DNA of 64,000 nucleotides from Dactylorhiza incarnata (GCA_033032865.1 JAWHQI010000202.1:3658001-3722000), one strand, 5' to 3'. Shown: positions 24,138 through 35,572, numbered from the stretch's first letter. The notes: generated by a model from the sequence alone, not told the origin. Numbers and translations are program-made.

Positions 24138-27100
24138 TCAAGATTCCTTGTTAAGCATTCCAAGTTCCAATTTGAAGAAATTGAATTTGGTTTCATCCAG
24201 AGGCTTCGTAAAAATATCTGCAATTTGTTTGTCAGTATTAACATATAACAAATTGATGTCCTTACTCTCGACATGTTCACGGATGAAGTGATAGCGAAGC
24301 TCAATATGCTTCGTTCTGCTGTGAGAGACGGGATTATTTGCTATGGCAATAGCACTTGAGGAGTCACAGAACATGGGGATTTCTGAGAGCTTTACATTAT
24401 AGTCCTCAAGCTGATTTTTCATCCACAAAAGTTGTGCGCAGCAACTGCCAGCAGAGATATACTCCGATTCAGCAGTTGATATTGCAACGCAATTTTGCTT
24501 CTTGCTACTCCAGGAAACGAGCCTTTTTCCCAAGAACTGGCAAGTTCCCGAAGTGCTCTTCCTATCATCTTTGCTACCTGCAAAATCAGCGTCTGAAAAA
24601 CCAATTAGTTCAAAATCATTGCTTCTTGGGTATCATAAGCCGAGATTTGGTGTAGCCTTAAGGTATCTCAAAATCCTCTTTGCAGCGGCAAAATGAGATT
24701 CCTTACAGTTCACCTGATACCTGGCACAAACACATGTTGAGAACATTATATCAGGCCTAGTAGCAGTGAGATAGAGCAAGGACCCAATTATGCTTCTGTA
24801 CTTGGTTTCATCAAAAGGTTTCCCTTTCTCATCCTTGTCCAGAGACATACTTGAGCCCATTGGAGTCCTCACTGAGGTTGCACTCTCCATTCCAAATTTC
24901 TTAAGAAGCTCTTTAGTGAACTTCGTCTGAGAGATGAAGATTCCATCTTCAGATTGGTGCACCTGGAGTCCTAAGAAATATTTCAGCTCTCCCATACTGC
25001 TCATTTCAAACTTACCTTGCATCAAGTTAGAAAACTTTTTGCAAAGTTTGTCATCAGTAGAGCCAAAAATAATATCGTCGACATAGATTTGCACCAGCAA
25101 AATCTCGCCTTTAACTTCCCTAAGAAACAATGTCTTGTCTATTGTTCCTCTTGTAAATTTGTTCTCAAGAAGAAATTTAGACAATGTCTCATACCAGGCT
25201 CGGGGTGCCTGTTTGAGACCATATAAGGCTTTATGTAAATAAAATACATGATCAGGAGAGTTAGGATCGACAAAACCTGGAGGCTGAGCTACATACACTT
25301 CCTCTTTAAGGTCTCCATTCAGAAAGGCGGACTTTACATCCATCTGGAAAACCTTAAAGCCCTTATATGCAGCATAAGCCAGAAATAATCTGATGGCTTC
25401 AAGTCTTGCTACTGGTGCGAAGGTCTGATCAAAGTCAATCCCTTCTTCTTGCCTGTATCCTTGAGCAACCAGTCTTGCTTTGTTCTTGGTGATGATGCCC
25501 TTTTCATCAAGCTTGTTCCGGAAAATCCATTTGGTTCCAATCACATTCTGTCCTTTGGGTCTAGGTACCAACTTCCAAACTTTACATCTTTTGAATTGGT
25601 TGAGCTCCTCTTGCATAGCAAGGATCCAAGAGGGATCGGTGTTTGCTTCTTCAAACTTCTTCGGCTCAATCTGTGAAAGAAAACTTAAATGTAAAACTTC
25701 GTTAGTTGTACCTCTTCTAGTTAGAACTCTGCTTGAAGGATCTCCGATGATTTGATCAGCTGGATGATCTCTCAAATGTCTGATCACTCCAACATTTAGA
25801 TGATTATGAGGTTCCCGCACTTCAGGTACATCTTCATCTTCCTGAGGATCATCATCCTCACATGCAGAAGGGGCAATTACTTCAATAGATTGTGGAACGT
25901 CTTCCTTTACCACTTCTTCTAAGTATAGATCTTTGAATCTTGCATCTGCATCTTCAACAAAGACACTAGAAGAGCTGCTTTGAAGCATGCTCGTCTCATC
26001 AAATATGACATTAAGAGTTTCTTCTACAACCAGGGTTTTCTTGTTGAAAATCCTATATGCCTTACTATGGCTACTATAACCTACAAAAATACCTTCAAAA
26101 CATTTTTCACTAAACTTAGTTTTATAATACTTTCCATTGTTAAGCACGAAGCATTTACTGCCAAAGATTCTAAAATAAGACAGAGTTGGTTTCTTGCCTT
26201 TCAGAAGTTCATAGGGAGTCTTATGATGATTTTTGTTGATTAGTGCTCTGTTTTGCACGTGGCAAGCAGTGTTGATACCTTCAGCCCAGAAGTACTCCGG
26301 TAGTGAAGAATCACTCAACATTGTTCTGCAAGCCTCGATGAGCGTTCTATTCTTTCTCTCGGCAACACCATTTTGCTGTGGAGTACGGGGAGAGGAAAAC
26401 TCATGAAAGATACCCTAACTTTCACAAAATTCAGTCATGGCCCCAGACTTGAATTCTGTACCATGGTCACTTCTGATTTTGACCACAGAACATTCTAATT
26501 CATTCTGAATTTGCCTAACGAATGAGGTGAAAGAATCATAGGTGTCTGACTTGTGTTTCAGAAAGAATACCCAAGCAAAACGTGAGTAATCATCGACAAT
26601 GACCAACGTATAAGATTTACCCCCTAAACTCCGAATTGGCATGGGACCAAATAAGTCCATGTGAAGTAGATATAAGCATCTGGTAGACTCTTTGGCAATA
26701 ATGCTCTTAAAGCTAGCCCTCGTCTGCTTGCCCATTTGGCATGCGTGACAAGGTCTCTCTTTAATGCACTTAACACCAGGAGCATCACGAACTAAGTTGT
26801 GGGAAAATAACATATTTATAGTTTTGAAATTTATATGTGCTAGTCTCTTGTGCCATTGGTCACAGAGAGATGCACTATCTTTTGCCAAAAATCACACTGG
26901 TGTAGAAGTATCTAAGCATAGAAAATTTAAACAAAAAATATTTCTACTCCGAGTGCCTGTTAAAATAGTTTCTGACGTATCAGACGACTTTATCAAGCAC
27001 TTGTCCTTGTAGAATTCTACCATATACCCTTTGTCACAAAGTTGACTTATGCTAATGAGATTATGTTGTAATCCTTTAACATAAGCCACGTCTGTGAACG

Positions 27101-27290
27101 AGACTATACCATTTGTGATCATACCGTAGCCTTTTGTGATTCCCCGATCAGATCCGCCAAAAATAACTTTTGGACCATCTTTCACAGGGGTATACTCTTG
27201 TAGTAGGCTTCTTGTTCCGGTCATGTGCCGTGAACATCCACTGTCCAAGTACCATATTGGATTTGAGTTGGCCTTTGGACATTCCTGCAA
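24138..27290 (-). pseudogene. Element C pol: protease, integrase, RT, RNase H
   Basis: One frame of about 1050 codons with three stops: TGA at 26892, TAG at 26415 and TGA (Trp codon) at 24633. Protease WYLDSGCSRHMTG is intact. The GAG-pre-integrase zinc region (WHKRLAHINF, CHACQMGKQT) and integrase acids ([38 protein letters not shown]) are present. RT motifs are [31 protein letters not shown] and YVDDIIFGS. RNase H has TAESEYISAGSC and the C-terminal ADIFTKPLDE. Catalytic residues are all kept, so only the nonsense changes break it. Pol begins one frame away from gag, after a TTGCAG that resembles a splice acceptor; whether that reflects splicing, frameshifting or damage is open. Confidence 0.93.
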
Positions 27291-27297
27291 TCAATAA

Positions 27298-29598
27298 TCA
27301 ATTGCCCTTAGGAACCCAAACCGATTTGGGTCCTTGGCTTCTTGTTAGATGACCACCACTTGGAATGTTAACATTGCGAGGGGTCATTCTTGCATTGTTA
27401 ATCCATGGAGTCGTGACATTTCTCGGATTAAACCAACAATCTATGGCAAATTGACCAACCTTGCCACAACACCAACAATCGAATCGATTGTACCTTCTTT
27501 TTGTCTCCTGTTTTGCCTTTTGAACGGGAGGTGCAACAGGAGTGACTTTCCTAGTGGAAGTTTTCTTAGAAGAGGGGGCCTCGTGGTGACAGCACACACA
27601 TGGCTCCAACTTCTTCTCAACAGATTTGGGTGCAATCGTTTTAATTTTTGGTGCTTTCTTGTGAGATGATCCGTGAACAAATGGACCATGATCTTTGAGG
27701 ATTATTTCTTCATGAGGAGCTTTGAATGGAGAGTTGTCAAAGTTTCGGGGAAAGCTCCATCCTTGATATCTATTACTAGGTTCAACATGTGTTGGCCTAG
27801 CAAAGTGACCGTAGGATGAATCAAAGTCAAACGGGTTTGATGGAAAAATGACCTTCCTAAATGAAGGTTGACTTTGATTAGCAGTTCCCTTGCCTTTCAC
27901 GGCTCTCTTCTCAGCAGCCTTACTACTTTCAGCCTTATGACCAATTCCACTACCCTTCGCAGGAGCAGAGAACCTATCAATGAATGGAAGAATAGTCTTA
28001 GGTTTCGAGAAGCTTTCTACGAGCTTCCTTTCTGCCTTCAACTTATCTTCTAGTTCATTTATAGTTTTCTCCTTTAAATTCAACAACTCAGTGGAGTTTT
28101 TCAGTTCGTCTTTCAAGAGTTGGATTTCATCTTTGAGTGGAGTTAATTGTTCAACTTCCTCCCTCAAAGATAATTCCACTGTCTTGAGAGATTCAATTTC
28201 TTTTGACTTGGATTTGATGACCTTGCGGCACTTGTCAAATCCTTTCACAAGGGCTTCATACTGAGTTATTAACTTAGAGTCCTCCTCTGAGGAGTAGCCT
28301 TCATTTGCTACGGATGCAGTCTCATCTTCAGAAGCAGATAGAGGGGTATGAGAGTTTACCTTCCCCTTATAAGAGGAGTCGCCTATCTCTTCGTCTAGTT
28401 GAGCCATTAGCCCAAAGTAGGCTTCTTCATCTGAGCTTGACGCATCAGAGTCACTGTCGCTCAGAGTCTTGGCCTTTTTGGCGAGGAGACTCTTTTCTTT
28501 CTTCCTTCCTTTAAAGGATCTCTTTTCTTCCTTCTTTGATCCTTCCTTCTTTTTGTATGGACACTCGGCTATTACATGTCCTGGCTTATTGCAGCAATAA
28601 CAAATAATGTCAGTAGAATCAAATTTGTTCGGTTTGGATTTATACCTGTCATTATTGTAGTCCTTTTTGTGATGATCACCATCACGTCTTGATCTTCTGT
28701 GATCAAATGCAGAGGATTGCCCTCTCTTCTGCTTTCTTTTATTCAGAAGTCTTTTGAATTGTTTGGAGAGAAGAGAAAATTCTCCATCAGACATCTCTGA
28801 ACCTGATGGGCTGGCATCAGACTCATCCTCATCAGAGGATGGTCTCCTAACAGGTGGGAGAGCCTTGCACTTTCTTGAACTTTCAGCTTTTAGGGCAGAG
28901 GACTTCTCCCTTCCAGAGGCTCTGACCCCCTCTTCTTCAGCTTTGCGGGAATTTAGCTTCAACTCATGAGACAGGAGCTTACCAAACAACATTTGTGGCT
29001 CAGTGGTTCCGAGCTTTCCGAATTCTCTGATGGCTATAACCTTGGTATCCCATTCTTTCGTCAGGGATCTCAGAAATTTGTCATTTAGTTCGCCAGTTGT
29101 GAATTCTCTATCATAGTTCCTAAGACCATTTACGATCTTGAAGAACTTCTCGTAGGTGTCAGAAATGGAGTCTCTTGGATCTTGCTTGAATGCTTCGTAT
29201 TCTTGGTTCAGCAACGATCTTCGGTCATCCCTCACTTCTTCGGTCCCTTCCATCAGAACGACTAGTGAGTCCCACATTTCATTAGCAGATTTGCAGTGAA
29301 GTAGATTTTGCAGCATTGAATCATCAACTGCACCTGCAATGATATTCTTAGCTTTCTTGTCTAGGGCCACTAGAGCGATCTCATCTTTGTTCAGTTCCAA
29401 CATCTTCTTCGGGATCATGATGGTGGAGTTTATTGAAGATGGTTTCATCGGAATATGGGGACCTTCTTCCACGATCTGAAAGATTCTTGGGTCAGCAGCT
29501 TCCATGTAGAATCTTACTCTTTCCTTCCACATAGGAAAATTCTCTTTGGTGCAGACTGGCAACTTGACGGAATCCTTGGTCTTATCCATTCCAGACAT
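27298..29598 (-). CDS. gag: Element C gag polyprotein (766 aa, intact)
   Basis: Starts MSGMDKTKDSVKLPVCTKEN shortly after the primer site. Residues about 15-230 match the copia gag capsid family (N-terminal DUF4219-like and UBN2-like regions: FPMWKERVRFYME, NEMWDSLVVLMEGTEE). A zinc knuckle CYCCNKPGHVIAEC lies near residues 331-344. A predicted coiled coil spans about 440-530 (LLKDELKNSTELLNLKEKT). A second knuckle near 706-720 reads CWCCGKVGQFAIDC, with Gln in place of the zinc-binding His. It forms the virus-like particle and binds RNA. It is unusual here in being a long frame with no break, in line with the young age of C. Confidence 0.92.
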   Translation of the reverse strand: MSGMDKTKDSVKLPVCTKENFPMWKERVRFYMEAADPRIFQIVEEGPHIPMKPSSINSTIMIPKKMLELNKDEIALVALDKKAKNIIAGAVDDSMLQNLLHCKSANEMWDSLVVLMEGTEEVRDDRRSLLNQEYEAFKQDPRDSISDTYEKFFKIVNGLRNYDREFTTGELNDKFLRSLTKEWDTKVIAIREFGKLGTTEPQMLFGKLLSHELKLNSRKAEEEGVRASGREKSSALKAESSRKCKALPPVRRPSSDEDESDASPSGSEMSDGEFSLLSKQFKRLLNKRKQKRGQSSAFDHRRSRRDGDHHKKDYNNDRYKSKPNKFDSTDIICYCCNKPGHVIAECPYKKKEGSKKEEKRSFKGRKKEKSLLAKKAKTLSDSDSDASSSDEEAYFGLMAQLDEEIGDSSYKGKVNSHTPLSASEDETASVANEGYSSEEDSKLITQYEALVKGFDKCRKVIKSKSKEIESLKTVELSLREEVEQLTPLKDEIQLLKDELKNSTELLNLKEKTINELEDKLKAERKLVESFSKPKTILPFIDRFSAPAKGSGIGHKAESSKAAEKRAVKGKGTANQSQPSFRKVIFPSNPFDFDSSYGHFARPTHVEPSNRYQGWSFPRNFDNSPFKAPHEEIILKDHGPFVHGSSHKKAPKIKTIAPKSVEKKLEPCVCCHHEAPSSKKTSTRKVTPVAPPVQKAKQETKRRYNRFDCWCCGKVGQFAIDCWFNPRNVTTPWINNARMTPRNVNIPSGGHLTRSQGPKSVWVPKGN

Positions 29599-29656
29599 GT
29601 TTGCTTTAGCAACTAGATGAGGAGATCTTGTTCAAGGTGTTAGCCTTATAGCGAAC

Positions 29657-29674
29657 AACCTGGCTTTGATACCA
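29657..29674 (-). other. Primer binding site of C (initiator tRNA-Met type)
   Basis: On the minus strand TGGTATCAAAGCCAGGTT, three bases after the 5' LTR. This matches the plant initiator tRNA-Met 3' end apart from one base. Confidence 0.88.
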
Positions 29675-29676
29675 AT

Positions 29677-30653
29677 TGAAAGTATCTAGTTGCGGCCTAA
29701 ATCACCTAGAGGGGGGTGAATAGGTGGATTCTATGTCTTAAAGCGGAATTAAAAAATTAACACAGAAAAGCAAACAAACAGCCACAGCACAGACACAAGG
29801 ATTTTATAGAGGTTCCCCGATGTGGGTAGTCCTCTTTCCCGCCTCGCCTATCTAGCACTTCGAGGCTAGACTCGGCTACTTCACCAATCTCAGATTATAA
29901 CTAATCTTACACCTCGGAGTTAAAACTCCTACAACTCGGAGTATACAACTCCTACAACTCGGAGTATAACAACTCCTACAACTCGGAGTATAACAACTCC
30001 TACAAACAAACTCGGATTGAAAAACTCCTACAAAAGAAGAGATATGGAAATACAATACTTCTTCTTAACCTTTAAAGAGAATAACTTCAGATCTTGAAAA
30101 CTGAGTCTTCTTCTCAACCTTGAAAGAAAGCTTGGCACTTGAAAGATGTGAAGAGAGAGGACTTGGCTAACCAGATCTGAATAGGCCCTTTGACTTACTT
30201 GAAAGAATCTTCAATAAAGAGAGCAGCAATAAGATCAAAGGCCTTCTTCTGAGCAATCTCTAACAACAAAAGAGAGAGGAACTTGAGCAGTAAATGTTAG
30301 GTCTCAGAATTCTTGTTCAGCAAAAGAGAAAGGAGATCGAATTTCTTTTAACTTTTTCTTTTCTTCTGAAAGCCTGCTCCACTCCTCAACCTTGAAAACC
30401 TTCAGTCATGAGTATATGAAGTGCACCCCAAAAGAGAGATTACACATGGACCAACACTTTGTTCTATTCAATGAGGGATTACATTGTTTAGAACTGTGTT
30501 TGGTGATCCATTGCAACCTGACTTTGGTGTGCACTTAGCATTACAACCTGTCATAACACATCTAAACAAAAGTCATCAAATACAAATACAATTCATTTTA
30601 GTTTACTAGGGGACATCTTCAAATCAAGGTGATTGTAGACACAATACCCAACA
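29677..30653 (-). repeat. Element C 5' LTR
   Basis: 977 bp, five substitutions from the 3' LTR by eye and no length difference. Right flank CCATT. Confidence 0.96.
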
Positions 30654-31283
30654 CCATTGCTGGAGATACTAAATGAAAGAAGTGAGTGTGTTGAGTATTG
30701 AGATGATGCAAATCATTCTTCACAGTTTGCAGCTCAGCCTTCAGTTCCTGCTTTAATTCATCTACAGTCTGTAGAATGAACTTTTCTATCTTCTCCCTTT
30801 GAACATTCAGCAAGGATGAGATCATATAGAACAGGGAGCCTGAGTGATCAGTAGATGGTCCAGCTACATTCACCTCAGGAGCTGCATTTTCTTCTGGAGA
30901 GCTTTCAGGAGTGCTATCTTGAGTCAGACGATTAAGAGAGTTTACCTTCATCTGCTCATCTTCCTCCACTAGCACTTGCCTTCCTTTTATCAGAATAAGG
31001 TCAAGCTCAGAGTGGGGATCAGAACTTCCATCCTTCTCAGGAACATTGTCTTCATTTTCGTTTTCTACAACATCCTTTTCTTGGATAATTTCCTCAGCAG
31101 CAGATCCTTCAGCTTGATCCTCCAGGGTTGAGCGCCCATATGGGTCTCCCCCTCAACTGTCTTAGTGTCTTGGGCTGAGCTTCCAACCAGGAACTCCCCC
31201 TCAACAAGATCACTACCCAGAATGGGACATGTTCATTCTTCAGGAACCTTTGTGTTAGCTGCGTCAGGAACCTCTGTGTTAGC
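30654..31283 (-). pseudogene. Element D ORF2, middle segment (between C and LINE)
   Basis: Acidic, Ser/Glu-rich region followed by a heptad-like segment (QREKIEKFILQTVDELKQEL, about 30700-30800), similar in character and place to the coiled-coil part of C's ORF2. The right end includes a short internal repeat encoding ANTEVP-type units, one of which became the LINE target. Frames are broken in places. Confidence 0.65.
31266..31283. repeat. Target site duplication of the LINE (18 bp), left copy
   Basis: AGGAACCTCTGTGTTAGC here and at 33654-33671. A similar but not identical copy just upstream (31241-31256) belongs to the native D repeat. Confidence 0.85.
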
Positions 31284-33653
31284 TGGAGCAGGCCTACGAC
31301 AAGATGCCCTGGGCCACACAGCGTTAGGTGCTGGCTATGTTTGGGTTCCCTGTGGGGTTCGCTAACTGGATTTTATAGTGCGTTGAGGAGCCTCAGTTTG
31401 CTTTGCTCCTGAATGGGCACCAGACGCGATGGGTCGAGGCTCGCTGCGGATTTCGACAGGGCTGCCCCCTCTCCCCCTACCTATTCATCCTGTGCTCTGA
31501 GTTGCTCTTGCTCTCCTTCTGCCAGCTAGGGAAATCACTGGGCATCTCTATTGCGGCTGGTGGGCTGCGGGTTTCACACCTCTTGTATGCTGATGACATC
31601 TTCATCGCCGCCGATGCCACCACCTCGTGTGTGGATCAATAACTGCGAATTCTGGAGGAGTGCTGCTCTTGGACCGGGCATCGGATCAACGGGGCAAAGT
31701 CTATGGTCATGTTTGGTAAGTCCACACCTGGGTGGAAGTGCAACCGGCTGACGGCCTGGGCTTTCAGCGGGTACGGGAGTTCACCTATTTGGGAGTTACA
31801 CTGGCTATGCGTAAGATGCACCGCTCCGACTTCACGCACCTGCTCCAGAAGGTGGTAGAGAAGGTTCGGGCTTGGGGGAACCGACATCTCTCACTCGCGG
31901 GTCGGGCCACCCTGATCAGTTCGGCGCTGCTCGCCACGCCAATGTTTCTCTACAAGCACACGCTTGTGCCCCAGTCGGTCCAGGAAGGGATTGAGCGGAT
32001 GGCGCAGTTCTTCCTGTGGAAGAAGGCCCCTTCTCAGCGGGCCCTGCACTACGTCAGCTGGGACCAGTGCTGCTCCCCCGCTGCTTTCGGCGGCCTTGGC
32101 TTCTACGGGGTTAGCAGGTGGGAGGGCCCTCTTCGGGCGAAGTTTGCGTGGGAGCTGACGCAGCCTGGCTCCTCCCTCTTCCACAGGATCTTCTCGGCAT
32201 GGTACCCTGGCCGGCTCTGGACTGAGGGGATCAACTGCAGTGACTCCCCGGCTTGGAAGATCATCCAAGATGGTGTTGACAGCCTCCGCCCCTTGCTCAG
32301 ATGGCAGATTGCTGATGGACAGTCAGTGGATGTGCTGGAGCATGCTGGATTCTGTACCGGGCTCTCTCTCGCTGGCCCACCTTCCATGACTGCAACCTGC
32401 TAGAGTCGCTGCGGGTGTCCGACCTTCTCTTGCTAGATGGGAGTTGGGACATCCCAGCCCTCTCCCTAGCTTTTGACCCCAACCTTGTTGCTGCCATCCT
32501 CTTGGTCCTGGTCCACCGCTCTCTGCCACATGACCGTCCGGAGCCTCGCTCCCGCCTCAGTGGTCATTCAGTCGCTTCTATGGCCTCGATGACTCATTTT
32601 GATGGGGCTCTCCCGTCATTCAGCTGGCTCCGCAAGCTGAAGCTCCACCCGTGGGAGCATTTTTTCTGGTGGTGGATGTTGTGGGATGCGGTCCCCACCC
32701 GGGCGTGGGTCGCCCTTCGGGGCCTTTCCGCGAGCCGCGCTTGCCCTTGGGGCTGTTCTGCGGTGGAGACCCGGGACCATCTGGTCTAAACCTGCTGCTT
32801 CTTGGTGGCCATTCAGGCGGCTCTTCATCGCTGGGGGTACTACCTGCCCTCTTTCTCATGTTGGGAGAGCGCGGTGACGCTCCTATCCTCTGCCCCCGCT
32901 CCCTCGCTCCAGCCGGTGTGGGTCTTATGCTATGCGGTTTACCAGGCTTGGCGTGGGCGCAATGCCAAGGTTCACAACCAGGAGGTGGCTACCTTCACGG
33001 TCATGGCGGCGACCATTATGGAGAACCTTTCCCTCTTGCGAGCTCTCTCCTTCCATGGACACTGGGGTGCCACCCAGCCTCACCGGCTGTCGACACCGCC
33101 TCTTTGGTGCCCCCCCCTCCTGGATGGATAAAGCTCAACGTTGACGGTTCTCTTATTTCCCTGGGTCACGTAGGGCTTGGCATGGTTGCTCGGGATGAGC
33201 TGGGTGTCGTCCTCTTCGCTGCGGGCTCGCAGACGGTGCACTGGGACCCTGGGGGAGTTGAGCTGGCTGCCCTCCTGGCGTTGGAGCCGCTTCTCTCACC
33301 TTCCTTGCTTGAGGCCCGGGGGCTATTGTGGAGGGGAACTGCCATTCCCTCATGGACAAATGTTCAGAGAGCCTTCGCCGTGGCGGGTGGAGGGCGACTC
33401 CGGATGGTGATGAGGACTTCTCCTTCCTTTGCGGGTTCACCCAGCTGCAGTTTCAGCATGTGGCGTGGGAGGCCAACCGGGTTGCTGACTTTTGTGCTAG
33501 ATTTGCCCTTCGGGACAAGTTTGTTTTTGTTTCTGCTCTCGCTCTCCCTTCGGAATTGGTTAATCTTGTCCAATCCGATGTGGATGGTATGCTTTAGTTT
33601 CTAGTCGCTGTACTTGTCCTTTATTTTCCATTTTTATGCATATGCACTTTTCA
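31284..33653 (+). mobile_element. LINE fragment L (L1-type, 5'-truncated), RT, zinc-binding and RNase H regions
   Basis: GC-rich block inside AT-rich D. It begins within the RT (AYDKMPW), then GFRQGCPLSPYLF (about 31456-31494) and YADD (about 31586). A stop at 31640 and a frameshift near 31750 precede the thumb-like region (GNRHLSLAGRATLI). After a further shift comes the RT zinc-binding domain (WLRKLKLHPWEHFFWW, CPWGCSAVETRDHL; about 32627-32787). Last is an RNase H: WIKLNVDGSL, Glu of GVELAALLALE, then after a frame change near 33330 WEANRVADFCARFA. This order is typical of plant L1 elements with a C-terminal RNase H. The coding part is dead. No poly(A) tail is seen at the 3' end. Confidence 0.9.
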
Positions 33654-34561
33654 AGGAACCTCTGTGTTAGCAGGTTCAATTATGTCTTCTAAGATCATCT
33701 GATTTTGATCTACCTCCCCCTCTGTTAGAGTAGGATTTGGTAAATATGTGGCTCCTTCTTCCTCAGACACCTTGGACAAGTTTGGGTCTGGAATTGATGA
33801 TGCTCCTCCTCTTTCAGAACTACTAGAGGACCCTTCCTCATCTGATTCATCAACTATTACAACGTTCTTTTTCTTACCTTTTGAAGCAGTTTAGGAAACT
33901 TTAGGAGCTTTGGAGATAACTCTCTCCCATCTATCGAGCATTATTTAATCCAACCTCTTTAAATAGTGCAGAGGTGCTCTCATTCTTTTCTTCACTACAT
34001 CCCCATGGGTGTTCAGGAGGAAGATGGATAGGATTTTTCCAAATGATGGGGTCTTCAGAGTATTCTTGATCCTCTGGAATAGGAACTTTCTCCAGTTTGT
34101 TTTCCTTGAAGCAATGATCCTGCATATTGTCTCAAACATTTCCTTTGAAATCCTGTCGTGGGAACTAGGCTTGCACAACAGTACTTTCACTACAATATCT
34201 GCTAGGAGCTTTCCTTTCTGGTTGAATTCGGCTCTGTAAATGGACTTGTAGGTCTTCCAGTTGTGCCCACACCAGGCATATCCAACAGATAGATCTTCAG
34301 GTGTCAAATCTTCCTCTTCAACCTCATTCTCTAACCATGGGATCCTCAAAGCTTTTCCTAAGCTTTTGGTAGATATTTTGATCTTCTTCTCGGCCATTAT
34401 AGACTTTAGAATGGCCCCGGAACTTTTTATTCTCGCTCCATCAAAGAATTCTTGGAGCTCCCTGTTCATGAGAGCATGGGGTTCGCAGAGCAGATATTCT
34501 AGCCCTGCCGATTCCACTAATGTAATTACTGACCTAATTTCTTCAGAACAAGAGTTGAATC
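33654..34561 (-). pseudogene. Element D ORF2, N-terminal domain segment
   Basis: The best preserved part of D. Residues include LVESAGLEYLLCEPHALM, then FNQKGKLLADIVVKVLLCK and SSHDRISKEMF, aligning with C (LLCDIIGKVLLCKVGSHD) and with A/B (FLADIVGKVLLGK). A stop precedes MLDRWERVISKAPK, which matches the KWERVIPK block of C and KWDRVIPK of A. Downstream lies a KGKKK basic patch and acidic Ser-rich sequence up to the LINE. In frame with the start segment at 35572 once S is removed. Confidence 0.75.
34557..34561. repeat. Target site duplication of solo LTR S (GAATC), left copy
   Basis: GAATC here and at 35510-35514. Confidence 0.9.
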
Positions 34562-35509
34562 TGTTGGAGTTACCATTGTGATCTAGAAGTGGTCAAACAT
34601 GTAATGTCACTGCCAACGCGATATGAGCCTGCAGGGTCGCACATAAGAGCATGTGGAGAAGTTGGAAGATTGACTATGTTGGTAAAGGTTACCAATCACC
34701 ATATAGAATGGGGGAAGTCCAGCAAATGTTGCTGTCTGAATTCGTCGGGTTTACACGGATAGAATTCGTCGGATTCGTCGGATTGTTCCGTGGAATCCCG
34801 ACGAATTGTTATAGAGATCCTTAACTCCGCAAATGTTGCCGTCTGACATGATTCGTCGGATTCGTCGGATTGTTCCGTGGAATCTCGATGAATTGTCACA
34901 GAGATCATTAACTCGGCAAATGTTGCCGTCTGATATGATTCGTCGGATTCGTCGGGATTCGTCGGATTGTTCTGTGGAATCTCGACGAATTGTAACAGAA
35001 GCCACTATTCTGCTGTGTGGTCTGCGGATAACGATTCTTCTAGAAGTATGTTTATCCTTTGGGTATAAATATAACTTCTTTTAGGGTTCTCATGACTTAC
35101 GAATAGAAGCCGACGGAAGGAGTTCCGCTCGAACCCTAGACGGAAGGAGTTCCGTCTGAATCGCCTCCGCCGACTTCCTCTCCGACGATTGTCACCGGTG
35201 TTGTTCTTCCTGAAGCGGATCTAGCAGTCCGTGGAAGCGCAAGGTGTAGTCTTCTTCTCCCGGCTCGTGTGGACTGCTGTAGAGACGTAGACATTATTCT
35301 ACATGAGAACTCTTGCAAAGCCGATGAAGGCAATCTTCTTCTTGGAGCATCTAGGTTGAATTGGATCCAATCCCGCAAAGGTAATTTCATACCTAGCATT
35401 TTGTTAACTTCTTGATTCAATATTCATGGCCCGATCAAAGTCTTTTGGGTTGTTTCTCTTCATTTCCGCTGCGCCTACATTTGATGTATGGTTCTTGAAA
35501 AACCCAACA
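34562..35509 (+). mobile_element. Solo LTR S
   Basis: 948 bp with TGTTGG...CCAACA ends and GAATC duplications; no internal region. A block at about 34722-34996 holds three copies of an 87-107 bp repeat built on ATTCGTCGG with the inverted CCGACGAAT, which can form a 9-bp stem. TATAAATATAA lies at 35064-35074, fixing the + orientation. Removing S restores the D ORF2 frame. Parent family is probably a copia element by its ends, but no complete copy is in the window. Produced by LTR-LTR recombination (standard explanation). Confidence 0.88.
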
Positions 35510-35572
35510 GAATCCTCACCATAGAAGCTCCCAACCTGAGATTATTGAAGATTCCTCCTTATTTGGAGCCAT
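35510..35572 (-). pseudogene. Element D ORF2, start segment
   Basis: Begins MAPNKEESSIISGWELLW, parallel to MAPKASGG...GELVRG of C, with a TGA before the junction with S. In frame with the segment at 34561 after excision of S. Confidence 0.7.

Larger units (their letters stand above)
20100..30653 (-). mobile_element. Element C: full-length young Ty1/copia retrotransposon with ORF2
   Basis: 10,554 bp with identical-length LTRs, CCATT duplications, primer site, purine tract, gag, pol and ORF2 in order on the minus strand. By hand alignment the LTRs differ at five of 977 positions (about 0.5%), so it is the most recent datable insertion here. Gag is intact. Pol has three in-frame stops and ORF2 one, so this copy is probably not autonomous. 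It inserted into the ORF2 of D, a related element. Confidence 0.96.

Noticed and set aside
27291..27300. Programmed frameshift or intron between gag and pol of C
   Set aside because: TTGCAG before pol looks like an acceptor, but no convincing nearby donor is seen, and in A gag and protease are in one frame. Left open and not claimed.
32651..33604. A 317-residue Gly/Pro-rich protein in the LINE
   Set aside because: Most of it is an out-of-frame reading of the GC-rich LINE; only the part from about 33123 matches RNase H.
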